Below are positions 33,286-41,822 of a stretch of 51,084 nt of DNA, in pieces. A model generated the notes under the pieces. The model was not told where the DNA came from, searched no databases, and saw only the letters and a program-made list of their open reading frames with translations. The stretch is from assembly GCA_029881215.1 (NCBI GenBank), contig JAOUNA010000004.1:1-51084 (forward strand), in the 5' to 3' direction. Made by a program: the position numbers and the translations under genes. The DNA is from Myxococcales bacterium (GTDB taxonomy: Bacteria; Myxococcota_A; UBA9160; SMWR01). Numbering within the stretch: position 1 is the first letter of the stretch; each line of letters starts with the position of its first letter.

Positions 33286-35892
33286 CTATGCCTTTCCGAC
33301 CTTCACCGCGCACTTCTTGTAATCCGTCTCCTTCGAGATCGGGCAGGTGGCGTCGAGCGTCAGCTTGTTGATCAGGACGTTCTCGTCGAACCACGGCACG
33401 AAGACGAGTCCGCGCGGCACGCGATCCCTTCCCTGTGTCTCCAGCCGCGCCTTGACCGCGCCGCGCCGCGACTCCAGCAGCACCTCGTCGTTGCGCTTGA
33501 GACCGCGCGCCTCGGCGTCGGCGGGGTGCATGTAGCACTTGGCGTAGGGAACGGCGCGGTTCAGCTCCGGCACGCGCTTGGTCATGGTGCCGGAGTGCCA
33601 GTGCTCGAGCACGCGTCCCGTGCAGAGCCAGAGGTCGTACTCGGCGTCCGGGCTCTCGGCCGGCTCCGCGTAGGGTCGGAAGAAGATCTTCGCCTTGCCC
33701 TTGTGCGAGAACTGCTCTCCGGTCGGACCTCCCGACGGAATCGTCTTGAACGCCTTGCCGTAGAAATTGAAGTCCTCGCCCGACTTGACGTACGGATCGT
33801 ATCCCTCGCGGAAGCGCCACGGCGTCTCGCGCCCGCCGACCACCGGCCAGCGCAGACCGCGGACCCGGTGGTAGGTGTCGAAGTCGGCCAGGTCGTGACC
33901 GTTGCCCTGGCCGAACTGGCGATACTCCTCCCACAGCGCCTTGTGCACGAAGAAGCCCGCGTCTTCGGCGACGTCGTTCGCGTGGCCGTCCGCGATGGGA
34001 TCCGGCCATGCGACCTTCGCGAGTTCCTTGCGGGCGAAGAGCACTTCGTAGAGGGTCTGCTCCGGGTCGTACCCCATCTCGCGCGCACCGGCGAGCACAT
34101 CCGGCAGCTTGCCCTTCTCGAAGCCCTCGACGTCGAGGCCGGGCAGCGGCTGCTCCTTCCAGACCTCCTTCAGCTTGAAGCGCTTGGAGAACTCGAGGAT
34201 CTGCCAGAGGTCGGCCTTGGCTTCGCCCGGGGCCTTCACCTGCTGCCGCCAGTGCTGCGTGCGCCGTTCGGCATTGCCGTAGGCGCCCCACTTCTCGTAG
34301 ATCATCGCGACCGGCAGCACGAGATCCGCCAGCTTGGCGGACACCGTCGGGTAGGCATCCGACACCACGATGAAGTTGTCGCCTTCGCGGGCCGCGCGGA
34401 TCCACTCGTTCGCGTTGGCGAAATCCTGGAAGGGATTGGTGACCATCGCCCAGAAGAAGCGCACCTTTCCGCTGCGCAGATCGCGCACCATCTGCACCGC
34501 GTGCGTTCCCACCTTGGGATTCAGCGTCCCGGAAGGGAGGTGCCAGAGCGCTTCGGTCTCCGCGCGATGTTCGGCATTTCCGACGACGCGGTCGGCCGGC
34601 AGTCGGTGGGCGAAGGTTCCCACCTCGCGCGCCGTGCCGCAGGCCGAGGGCTGTCCGGTGAGCGAGAAGGCGGTGGAGCCGGGCGTTGCGATCTTCCCGG
34701 TGAGGAGATGAATCATGTAGGCCTGCTCGTTCACCCAGGTGCCGCGCGTGTGCTGGTTGAAGCCCATCGTCCAGAGGCTCACCACCTTGCGCTTCGGATC
34801 CGCGTAGAGCTCCGCGAGCGCTACCAGCTTCTCTTCGGGCACGCCGGAGAGCTGGCTCACGTAGGCCGCCGTGTAGGGTGCGAGCTCCTTCGCGAATGTC
34901 TCGAAGGAGATCGACCAATGCGCACCCGCCTTCCCGCGCATCGACTGCCCCGCCTCGCGCGGGTGATCGTCCGGTAGCCCGTAGCCGATGTCGGTGGGTC
35001 CCGCCGCGAAGATGCAGTGCTTGTCGACGAACTTCCGGTTCACGGCGCCCTTCTCCACGATGTGACGCGCGATGAAGTTCATGATCGCGAGGTCGGTCTG
35101 CGGCTTGAAGATCAGCTCGAGATCGGCGCTGTCGCTGCTTCGGTTGGTAAAGGTCGAGAGGTTCACGATCTTCATGTTCGGGTGGGTCAGCTTGCGATCG
35201 ATCACCCGGGACCAGAGCATCGGGTGGCATTCCGCCATGTTGGCGCCCCAGAGGACGGCGGTATCCGTCAGCTCGATGTCGTCGTAGCAGCCCGGCGGCT
35301 CGTCGATGCCGAAGGTCTGGATGAAGGCCGCCACCGCCGAGGCCATGCAGTGCCGGGCGTTGGGGTCGAGGTTGTTCGAGCGCACGCCGCCCTTCATGAA
35401 CTTCGCGGCGGCGTAACCCTCGTCGATGGTGTACTGGCCCGATCCGAAGATGGCGACGCTCGCCGGGCCGTACTCGCCGTAGTACTTCTTGAACCGGGCC
35501 TCCATGACGTCGAAGGCCTGCTTCCAGCTCACCGGCGTGAACTGACCCTGCTTGTGGGGCTTCCCGTCCTTCATGCGCAGCAACGGCTTCGTGAGTCGAT
35601 CCGCGCCGTACATGATCTTCGCGTTGAAGTAGCCCTTGATGCAGTTGAGGCCTCGGTTGACCGGCGATTCGGGGTCGCCCTTGACGGAGACGATGCGCCC
35701 GCCGCTGGTGGCGACCATGATTCCGCAGCCGACCCCGCAGAAGCGGCAGACCGACTTGTCCCACTTCCAGTTGGACTCCTTCTCCCATTGCTCGGCCGCG
35801 GCGCGCGAGGCCTTCGGAACGGAGAACCCCAGGCTGCTCGCCACCGAAGCGGCGACGGCGGTCTTGATGAAATTTCGCCGGGTCTGATCCAT
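33286..35892 (-). CDS. napA: NapA, catalytic subunit of periplasmic nitrate reductase
   Basis: NapA reduces nitrate to nitrite in the periplasm. This 868-residue protein begins with a Tat signal ([20 protein letters not shown]). The [4Fe-4S] cysteines are C49, C52, C56 and C84 (CRFCGVGC..., GLNCIKG). The Mo ligand is Cys182 in [13 protein letters not shown]. The length is a little above E. coli NapA (828), with several lysine-rich insertions. It follows napD and precedes napG, the usual relative order, but the upstream genes are NrfD-type rather than napF or napC. Confidence 0.97.
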   Translation of the reverse strand: MDQTRRNFIKTAVAASVASSLGFSVPKASRAAAEQWEKESNWKWDKSVCRFCGVGCGIMVATSGGRIVSVKGDPESPVNRGLNCIKGYFNAKIMYGADRLTKPLLRMKDGKPHKQGQFTPVSWKQAFDVMEARFKKYYGEYGPASVAIFGSGQYTIDEGYAAAKFMKGGVRSNNLDPNARHCMASAVAAFIQTFGIDEPPGCYDDIELTDTAVLWGANMAECHPMLWSRVIDRKLTHPNMKIVNLSTFTNRSSDSADLELIFKPQTDLAIMNFIARHIVEKGAVNRKFVDKHCIFAAGPTDIGYGLPDDHPREAGQSMRGKAGAHWSISFETFAKELAPYTAAYVSQLSGVPEEKLVALAELYADPKRKVVSLWTMGFNQHTRGTWVNEQAYMIHLLTGKIATPGSTAFSLTGQPSACGTAREVGTFAHRLPADRVVGNAEHRAETEALWHLPSGTLNPKVGTHAVQMVRDLRSGKVRFFWAMVTNPFQDFANANEWIRAAREGDNFIVVSDAYPTVSAKLADLVLPVAMIYEKWGAYGNAERRTQHWRQQVKAPGEAKADLWQILEFSKRFKLKEVWKEQPLPGLDVEGFEKGKLPDVLAGAREMGYDPEQTLYEVLFARKELAKVAWPDPIADGHANDVAEDAGFFVHKALWEEYRQFGQGNGHDLADFDTYHRVRGLRWPVVGGRETPWRFREGYDPYVKSGEDFNFYGKAFKTIPSGGPTGEQFSHKGKAKIFFRPYAEPAESPDAEYDLWLCTGRVLEHWHSGTMTKRVPELNRAVPYAKCYMHPADAEARGLKRNDEVLLESRRGAVKARLETQGRDRVPRGLVFVPWFDENVLINKLTLDATCPISKETDYKKCAVKVGKA

Positions 35893-35905
35893 GCTTGCCT
35901 CCGCG

Positions 35906-36139
35906 CTAAGTGGCTTCGACGCAGTACTGGGCGAGCTCGGCCATCAGGACGCGAGGCAGACCCTGCAACTGCTTGAGTCGTTCGATGCTCTCGTCGACGT
36001 CGGCCGCCTCGATCGTGACGACCAGCCGGCCCGCGGGCTCCGTGTGGTGGACGCTCGCCCACGCAAGACCGTCGACCACCGCGATCGTGGCTGCGAGGTC
36101 TTCGGGCCGACAGGCCATGACGATTCCCGAGATGTTCAC
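35906..36139 (-). CDS. napD: NapD, chaperone for the NapA Tat signal
   Basis: NapD binds the NapA signal peptide until the cofactor is inserted. This 77-residue protein has the NapD look: [40 protein letters not shown] and a C-terminal helix. It starts with GTG 36139, the first start after an in-frame stop. It lies 13 bases before napA. The 132 bases between it and the NrfD gene upstream hold no obvious terminator or promoter. Confidence 0.9.
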   Translation of the reverse strand: MNISGIVMACRPEDLAATIAVVDGLAWASVHHTEPAGRLVVTIEAADVDESIERLKQLQGLPRVLMAELAQYCVEAT

Positions 36140-36271
36140 GCGGACCCGTCCTGGCCGCGAGGCAAACAGGCCCGGGCGAGTGCATGTGCCACGGCGTTCC
36201 GCAATCCAGGCGCTCTGGTTGCGGGCGATGCGGTCGCGAGCGGCATGAAGTGCGTCCAGTCAGGGCAGATT

Positions 36272-37549
36272 CTACACAACGGAACGGGCTCGGAAACGCA
36301 TGGTTCCCGCGGTCACGGACAGGGCGACCTTCACCATGGCGGTGAAGAGCAGCGCCCCGATCGCCCACACCCCCGCCGCGACGGCGACTTCGTTCAGGCT
36401 CGGGTTGTACGTGTAGGTCTCCCCGAGCACGTCGGGCGTCATGCCGGGGAGCAGCAGTCCGAGCCCCTTCTCTACGAAGACACCGCCGATCGCCAGGATG
36501 CACGCGCCGACCAGCACGGTCAGCTTGCGCCGCAGCACGGGAACCATGAAACCGATGAAGGCGGTGAAATTGCAGGCCAGGGCCGTCCAGGAGTAGATGG
36601 CGATGTCCTTGCGCTCGTGCGTTCCAAACCACTGGAGATGGGCGTGGATGGAGTGCGCGGTCTCGCCATAGAACTCGGTGAAGACCTCGACTCCGAGAAA
36701 GAAGAGATTGACCGCCATCGCGTACGCGAGCAGCTCTCCCACCTTGAAGAGCGTGTGTTCGGAGACGGGGAGTCTGCCGATCTTGCGCAGCACGAGGAAG
36801 ATCAGCACCAGCAGCGCCGGGCCGGAGCAGAAGGCACTCGACAGGAAGCGCGGCGCGAGAATCGCCGTGTGCCAGAAGGCCCTCGCCTTGAGGCCCATGA
36901 AGAGCATCGCCGTCACGCTGTGGATCCCGACCGCCATCGGGATCGAGAGAAAGATGATGGGCATGATGAAGTTTGCGTTGTATTTCTGCCCCGTGTAGCC
37001 CATGTAGAGCAGATACGTGACGATGAAATAGTTGATCAGGAAGTAGCTGCTCAGCACGAGCACGTCCCACATCAGCATCGAGTGGGGAAAATTCGGCGTC
37101 CCCAGCCCCGGCATCATGTGCCAGACCACGTGGGGGCGGCCGACGTCTACCGTCACGAACAGGATGCACATGACGATCGCGGCGACCGAGAGGATCTCGG
37201 CGAGCAGGACCACGTCTCGAATCGGACCCCAGTTGTAGATGTAGGCGGGGATTACGAGCACCACGGCCGCGGCCGCGACGCCGACGAGGAAGGCGAAGTT
37301 CCCGATGTAGAAGCCCCACGAGACCTGATCGCGCATGTGCGTGGTGATGAGGCCGTGGCTCACCTGGTTCGCGTAGGCGCTCACGCCGCTGCCGATCACG
37401 AGCAGCAGGAAGACGATCCACGCGTAGTAGGGGCCATTGCCGCGGCTCACGACGCCGGCGCTGTCCAGGATGAAGCGGAGGAAGATCCTGGGCCACGACC
37501 ACTGCGGCTGCGCTGCGCGCCAGCTCTGCTCGTCGGACATCGAGTTCAC
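36272..37549 (-). CDS. NrfD/PsrC-family membrane quinol-interacting subunit
   Basis: This is a 425-residue polytopic membrane protein, about nine or ten segments by eye (for example YYAWIVFLLLVIGSGVSAYA, VSWGFYIGNFAFLVGVAAAAVVLVIPA, LLAEILSVAAIVMCILFVTVDVGRP). Length and pattern match the ten-helix NrfD group (HmeB/DsrP/ActC-like), which take electrons from quinol and pass them to an FeS partner. The GTG start overlaps the FeS gene stop (GTGA); ATG 37540 is an alternative. With the FeS protein and two tetraheme cytochromes it forms a likely quinol-to-periplasm module placed directly upstream of napDAGB. Confidence 0.9.
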   Translation of the reverse strand: MNSMSDEQSWRAAQPQWSWPRIFLRFILDSAGVVSRGNGPYYAWIVFLLLVIGSGVSAYANQVSHGLITTHMRDQVSWGFYIGNFAFLVGVAAAAVVLVIPAYIYNWGPIRDVVLLAEILSVAAIVMCILFVTVDVGRPHVVWHMMPGLGTPNFPHSMLMWDVLVLSSYFLINYFIVTYLLYMGYTGQKYNANFIMPIIFLSIPMAVGIHSVTAMLFMGLKARAFWHTAILAPRFLSSAFCSGPALLVLIFLVLRKIGRLPVSEHTLFKVGELLAYAMAVNLFFLGVEVFTEFYGETAHSIHAHLQWFGTHERKDIAIYSWTALACNFTAFIGFMVPVLRRKLTVLVGACILAIGGVFVEKGLGLLLPGMTPDVLGETYTYNPSLNEVAVAAGVWAIGALLFTAMVKVALSVTAGTMRFRARSVV

Positions 37550-38481
37550 CCGTAGAAGTAGAAGAATTTCGGCTGCGTCTTGAGCTCAGCCTTGAGTACG
37601 AAGGTTCGCTTCGTGCGCATCAGCGTTCGAATCTCGCTGTCCGAATCGAGGAGATTGCCGAACTTACGCGCGCCGACAGGGCATGCCTCGAGGCAGGCCG
37701 GATAGCGCCCGTCGCGCACCCTCTGGATGCAGAAGCTGCACTTCTCCACGACGCCTGCCGTGCGCGGACGATTTCCGAGCAGGTGCATGTTCGGGTTGAT
37801 TTCCTCGGCGGGAATGCTCGGCTCGGTCCAGTTGAAGTGTCGCGCGCCGTAGGGGCAGGAGGCCATGCAGTAGCGGCATCCGATGCACCAGTCGTAGTCG
37901 ATCACGACGATGCCATCGGGTTCGCGCCAGGTGGCCCCGGTCGGGCACACGTTGGTGCACGGCGATTCCTCGCAATGCTGGCACGCCACCGGCAGATAGA
38001 TCTTGTCTGCTGCGGGCACCTGCTCGTGATCGTAGTAGGGGTTTCCGTCTTCCAGATCGAAGCCGCGTACGATTGCCTCGCGCTCGAACTCGAGCACGCG
38101 AATCCAGTGGATCTGCGGGTCTCGGGATTGGTTGTTCTCGTCCACGCAGGCGTAGACGCATCGGCGGCAGCCGATGCAGCGCGAGATGTCGAGTCCGTAG
38201 CCGTAGAGGACGCCATCCATGGGACCCGTGGCGTGAACGCTGACTTCCGCGCCGTACTGCTTCGAGTATCTTCGCGAGAGGCGCTTCACCACGTCGTCGA
38301 TTTCTTCGTCCGAGAGCTCGCGGAAGTTCTTCTGGAAGAAGCTCTCCAGGTCGAACTCGAGCGCCTGAGCCGCTCCCGGCGCCCCCGCGAGCGCGCCGAC
38401 GGCGACGGCGCCGGTGCGCAGGAACTCGCGCCGAGAAGCGCCGCGGACCGGCCCTTCCGATTTCTCACTCGGCTTCGTCAT
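37546..38481 (-). CDS. Tat-exported four-cluster ferredoxin (HmeA/DsrO-like)
   Basis: This 311-residue protein has a twin-arginine signal (GASRREFLRTGAVAVGALAG, about 15-34). It contains four FeS cysteine groups: CIGCRRCVYAC (102-112), CQHCEESPCTNVCP, CIGCRYCMASCPYG and CSFCIQRV... CLEACP. This is the layout of the periplasmic electron-transfer subunit paired with NrfD proteins. Its end overlaps the NrfD gene start by 4 bases, and its start overlaps the end of the tetraheme cytochrome gene by 17 bases. It should link the NrfD subunit to the cytochromes. Confidence 0.92.
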   Translation of the reverse strand: MTKPSEKSEGPVRGASRREFLRTGAVAVGALAGAPGAAQALEFDLESFFQKNFRELSDEEIDDVVKRLSRRYSKQYGAEVSVHATGPMDGVLYGYGLDISRCIGCRRCVYACVDENNQSRDPQIHWIRVLEFEREAIVRGFDLEDGNPYYDHEQVPAADKIYLPVACQHCEESPCTNVCPTGATWREPDGIVVIDYDWCIGCRYCMASCPYGARHFNWTEPSIPAEEINPNMHLLGNRPRTAGVVEKCSFCIQRVRDGRYPACLEACPVGARKFGNLLDSDSEIRTLMRTKRTFVLKAELKTQPKFFYFYG

Positions 38482-39100
38482 GCGCTCTCGCTTCGCTCGC
38501 GCTCCCGTTCAACACGATCTGCTCCGGCCTCACTGGCGGCGGCTTCGGGGCAATCGGCGCGAAACGCGGTGCGTGGGGATTGTGACAGAAGACGCAGGGT
38601 TGATATTCCTTGGGGCCCCGCCAGTGGCCGGTGCGCTTGCCGTGCACGCCGGCCCGCCAGTCCGCGAGCTTCTTGCCGTGACATTGCGTGCAGAGCTGCC
38701 ACGAATCCTCGAAGGCAATGAGTGATCCGTCCGCGAGCCGGAGCTTCTCCCGATTGTGCAGATCGTGACACTGCAGGCACCACAATTCGCCATGCGCGAC
38801 CTTCATCGCGTCGTGCTCTTCCTCGAGCTTCCGCCGCTCCGGATTCGGCACTTCTTCCGCACCGTGACAATCACCGCAGGGGACGAATTCGTCGTTCATG
38901 GGCGGCGGCGGCAGGAGCACGGCCTCGCCGTCCGCGATCAGCGCGCGGCTCGGGTAGCTTCGGCTCGTGTCCGGCTGGTGCTTCGTGCGCAGCGAGATCA
39001 GGAAGACGATCAGCAGCAGCGCAGCGCCGAGCAGCAGCCACGTCGTGAGCTGGTAGGGCGGTGGGCGGTAGTCGTGCTGCTTCGAGGGGTCGGGCTCCAC
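38465..39100 (-). CDS. membrane-anchored tetraheme cytochrome c
   Basis: This 211-residue protein has one N-terminal membrane segment (about 18-37, LTTWLLLGAALLLIVFLISL) and four CxxCH sites: CGDCH, CLQCH, CTQCH and CVFCH, with several extra histidines that may be axial ligands. It starts with GTG two bases after the stop of the next upstream cytochrome gene. It is not NapC/NrfH by sequence, being anchored by one helix and with different spacing. Likely an electron wire between the FeS/NrfD pair and periplasmic reductases. Confidence 0.88.
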   Translation of the reverse strand: MEPDPSKQHDYRPPPYQLTTWLLLGAALLLIVFLISLRTKHQPDTSRSYPSRALIADGEAVLLPPPPMNDEFVPCGDCHGAEEVPNPERRKLEEEHDAMKVAHGELWCLQCHDLHNREKLRLADGSLIAFEDSWQLCTQCHGKKLADWRAGVHGKRTGHWRGPKEYQPCVFCHNPHAPRFAPIAPKPPPVRPEQIVLNGSASEARAHDEAE

Positions 39101-39102
39101 GC

Positions 39103-39789
39103 TCAGTCGGCCTCGCCTTCACCTCTCGGGTCGTAGCTCTCGGGAACCGGGTGCGCGATCGCGGCGGCGGCCTGCTCGAAATCGAAGCCCACCTTGCTGC
39201 CGTCAGCACGCGTGTAGCGCTCCGGGTTCCAGGCGGGGCTGTCTTCATTGTGACAAGTCACGCAGTTCTCTTCCACCGGGAGGATCAGGCCCTTCGAGAG
39301 GGCGAGCTCGCGATTCATCATGATCTTCTTCTTGCGGTAGTCCTCACCGGGTCCATGGCATGCTTCGCACTGCACGCCCTGTGTCCGATCGAATTTCATC
39401 GATAGTCGCTCCTGTGAAACGCCATACGCCGTGACGTGACATTTCACGCACCTGGCATCGTTCTGGGGATCGCTGACGCCGGCCTCGGCGGCCCATTTTG
39501 CGGACTGCTCGCTCGCGAGCGTCTCGTAGGCCTTTGCGTGCCGGCTCTCGAGCCACTTTCCGTACTGGTTGCCGATCGTATCCTTCTTGTGGCAGGTCTT
39601 GCACTTGCTGGCGCCGACGTACTCGCGCCCCTCGTGCTCGTCGTCGTGGTCCGCGCTGGCGGCCGCGGGCAGCACCAACACGAGGAGCGCAGCGGGTACG
39701 CCCAGCGCGGCCAGTCGCCACGAGCGGGCGCGCCAGAGGCGGACGCAAGATTCGAAGGCGTCGAGAGTGCGACGCGAGACGATGCTCAT
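39103..39789 (-). CDS. periplasmic tetraheme cytochrome c (cytochrome c554-like)
   Basis: This 228-residue exported protein has a signal peptide (about 25-46, ending PAAASA). The four heme sites are CKTCH, CVKCH, CEACH and CVTCH. The pattern GASKCKTCH..., GNQYGKWLESRHAKAYETL, CEACHGPGEDY is that of the cytochrome c554/c' family, whose members include electron carriers and NO-reducing enzymes. AGGGGAGG precedes ATG 39789. It is the first gene after nirS on the same strand, with a hairpin between them. Confidence 0.9.
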   Translation of the reverse strand: MSIVSRRTLDAFESCVRLWRARSWRLAALGVPAALLVLVLPAAASADHDDEHEGREYVGASKCKTCHKKDTIGNQYGKWLESRHAKAYETLASEQSAKWAAEAGVSDPQNDARCVKCHVTAYGVSQERLSMKFDRTQGVQCEACHGPGEDYRKKKIMMNRELALSKGLILPVEENCVTCHNEDSPAWNPERYTRADGSKVGFDFEQAAAAIAHPVPESYDPRGEGEAD

Positions 39790-39829
39790 GTTCCGTACCT
39801 CCCCTTTATGTTGGCTGTCCGCGGCGCCG

Positions 39830-39866
39830 GCCTTCCGACCCGCCCGCGTGGGCCGGGCCGGAAGGC
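39830..39866 (-). terminator. hairpin between nirS and the tetraheme cytochrome gene
   Basis: GCCTTCCG (39830-39837) pairs with CGGAAGGC (39859-39866), with further GC pairing inside the loop. There is no T-run. It could lower read-through from nirS to the NrfD/nap genes or protect the nirS 3' end. Confidence 0.4.
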
Positions 39867-39907
39867 GAGCTGCTGCAAGCGGCGCGCGCTTTCCCGGGCT
39901 GAGCGCC

Positions 39908-41593
39908 TCAGTAGATGTCGTGGACCGTGTTGTAGACGTTCCACTTGCCGGTCGGTGTGACCAGCCAATCTGCCGCGATGCGCTGCTTTTCCTTCAGGGT
40001 CTTGTCGTCGTAGATGATGATTTCACCCTGCTTGTCCCAGACTGACGTCCACACCTCGTCGCCCGCCTTGTTGTATTCGAAGTGCACGATCTTACCGTGG
40101 TCCGTCGCCTTCCAGCAATTCGCGCCCGCGTCGAAGTCATCCTTTCGGAATACGCAGATCTTCTGGTTGGCGCCCTCTTCCTTCGAGAGCGTGGCGTCCG
40201 TCCAGATGTGGTTGCTCTTTGGATGGGTCTTCAGGAAGAGGCCCGGTCCGCCGGTTTCCTCGTCGCGCACGATCTTCCAGGCGTGCTCCGGGTGGCCCGC
40301 GGGATCCGAGCCGAACACGGTGATGAGCCCCTCGCCCAGATGGGTCGTCGCGCTCACCGGACCGTACTCGGGATCGATCCAGTTGGCACCCCGCCCGGGA
40401 TGCGGCTTCACGCCGGTCTCGAACTTGGTGACGAACTTCTTCTCCTTCGTGTCCACCACCACCATCTGATCGCGCATGTTGGCCGCGATCAGCAGGTAGC
40501 GCCCGCTGGCATCGAAGCCGCCGTCGTGCAGAAAGCGCTCGGCTTCGATCTGCGTCATGCGCAGATTCTTGAGATCGGAGTAGTCCACCAGCCAGATCAG
40601 CCCCGTCTCCTTGATCGCGACCACCCATTCCGGGTCCGCGTGAGAGGCCACGATCGTCGCCACGCGCGGCTCCGGATGGTATTCGTTGGTGTCGTACGTG
40701 GAGGAGCGGGTCGAGACCACCTTGAGCGGCTCGAGGGTCTGCCCATCCATCACCACGAGCTGCGGCGGCCAATAGCAACCCACGACAGCCAGCTTGTCCA
40801 CGAAGTCGCCCTTCGGGCCCTTGTACTTCGAGACCTCGACGGAGCGCGCGTCGAGGCACACGCGACCCTCGGCAACGACGCGGGGCTTCTCTTCGTAGAG
40901 GTCGATGAGGCTCACCTTGCCGTCGCGACCGATCGTGTAGAAGTAGCGACCGGTTCCGGAAGCGCGGAAGATGTGGACCGCGAAGCCGGTGTCCACGATG
41001 CCCATCAGCTCCTTCGTGTCGCCGTCGATGATGGCTCCCTTTCCGGCGTCGCGCAGGATGAAGCCGAAGAGGTTGTCGATGTTGCGCTTGTGAAGCGGCT
41101 TCAGCGGCCGCTGCGCCACGGGCACGTGCAGCTTGTGGGCGGCCTTCATCTCCTTGAGGCCCATCTCCGGCGGGACGGGGGCGGGCATCTGCAGATACTT
41201 CGCCATCAGCTCGGTCTCGCCCCGGGTCAGCTCGCCCGTGCGACCCCAACCCGGCATGCCCGCGTCCGTGCCCTCATAGATCGTCTTCTCGAGCTTGGCG
41301 AGCGTCTGCTTCGTCATCGTCTCGTCGGTGATGTTGGGCCCCGTGGCGCCCTTGCGAAGCGCGCCGTGGCAGCCCGAGCAGCGGTCGAAATAGATGAACT
41401 TCGCCTGCTCGAACGCCTCGTCGCTGAGCTGCGGTGTCGCCCCTGCGCCCGCGGAGCTGGCTGCGCCGAGCGCGACCAGCGCCGCGCAGACGAAGCCGGC
41501 AACGCGACCCATGCCGGGCGGCGCGCCGCGCCTGGGTGCGGCGCGGTCTGCGCGCCCGTCCCGTGCCCCCGGAAACCATCCTGCAACCTGCAT
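39908..41593 (-). CDS. nirS: NirS, cytochrome cd1 nitrite reductase
   Basis: NirS reduces nitrite to NO in the periplasm. This 561-residue protein has an export signal (about 29-50, VAGFVCAALVALGAASSAGA), a cytochrome c domain with CSGCH at 72-76, and a d1 propeller with strongly conserved blocks (DTGFAVHIFRASGTGRYFYTIGRDGK, STYDTNEYHPEPRVATIVASH, GVKPHPGRGANWIDPEYGPV, KSNHIWTD). Its ATG 41593 follows GGGAGGAAGC; ATG 41605 is a possible longer start. About 190 bases upstream is the shared Rrf2-type operator. It heads a leftward run reaching napB. Confidence 0.97.
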   Translation of the reverse strand: MQVAGWFPGARDGRADRAAPRRGAPPGMGRVAGFVCAALVALGAASSAGAGATPQLSDEAFEQAKFIYFDRCSGCHGALRKGATGPNITDETMTKQTLAKLEKTIYEGTDAGMPGWGRTGELTRGETELMAKYLQMPAPVPPEMGLKEMKAAHKLHVPVAQRPLKPLHKRNIDNLFGFILRDAGKGAIIDGDTKELMGIVDTGFAVHIFRASGTGRYFYTIGRDGKVSLIDLYEEKPRVVAEGRVCLDARSVEVSKYKGPKGDFVDKLAVVGCYWPPQLVVMDGQTLEPLKVVSTRSSTYDTNEYHPEPRVATIVASHADPEWVVAIKETGLIWLVDYSDLKNLRMTQIEAERFLHDGGFDASGRYLLIAANMRDQMVVVDTKEKKFVTKFETGVKPHPGRGANWIDPEYGPVSATTHLGEGLITVFGSDPAGHPEHAWKIVRDEETGGPGLFLKTHPKSNHIWTDATLSKEEGANQKICVFRKDDFDAGANCWKATDHGKIVHFEYNKAGDEVWTSVWDKQGEIIIYDDKTLKEKQRIAADWLVTPTGKWNVYNTVHDIY

Positions 41594-41754
41594 GCTTCCT
41601 CCCATCGCGCGCTTCCGGAGCTCGGCTCGATGCCGGCTCCGGTGCGCTGTGTACGATCTGGGAGCTGCGATGTCTCGCGGATGTGGCGATTTGACCCCTA
41701 TCTCGCGAGCCAGGCGCCGCCCCCGTGGTTCCACCCGTTTTCCCATGATTCCCC

Positions 41755-41782
41755 TTGACCCGCTGCGCGGATTCTACATAAT
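41755..41782 (+). promoter_or_regulatory. sigma70-type promoter of the NO reductase-like operon
   Basis: TTGACC (41755-41760), 16 bases, CATAAT (41777-41782): both boxes match the consensus at five of six positions. The operator at 41784-41811 begins two bases after the -10, over the expected start site, so a bound regulator would block transcription. Confidence 0.65.
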
Positions 41783-41783
41783 C

Positions 41784-41811
41784 GATAAAAAGATCTCTAG
41801 ATCTATTTATC
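41784..41811. promoter_or_regulatory. Rrf2-type operator, site 2
   Basis: A 28-bp inverted repeat with arms matching at 12 of 14 positions. The right half contains AGATCTATTTATC, identical to the rrf2/porin site at 24417-24429. It overlaps the start region of the rightward operon and lies about 190 bases upstream of nirS, so one site may control both directions. Confidence 0.65.
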
Positions 41812-41822
41812 GGGGATTGATC

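Noticed and set aside
41594-41822. FNR/DNR boxes (TTGAT-N4-ATCAA) at the nirS/NO reductase region
   Set aside because: No match with acceptable half-sites was found; the only strong symmetry is the Rrf2-type palindrome.
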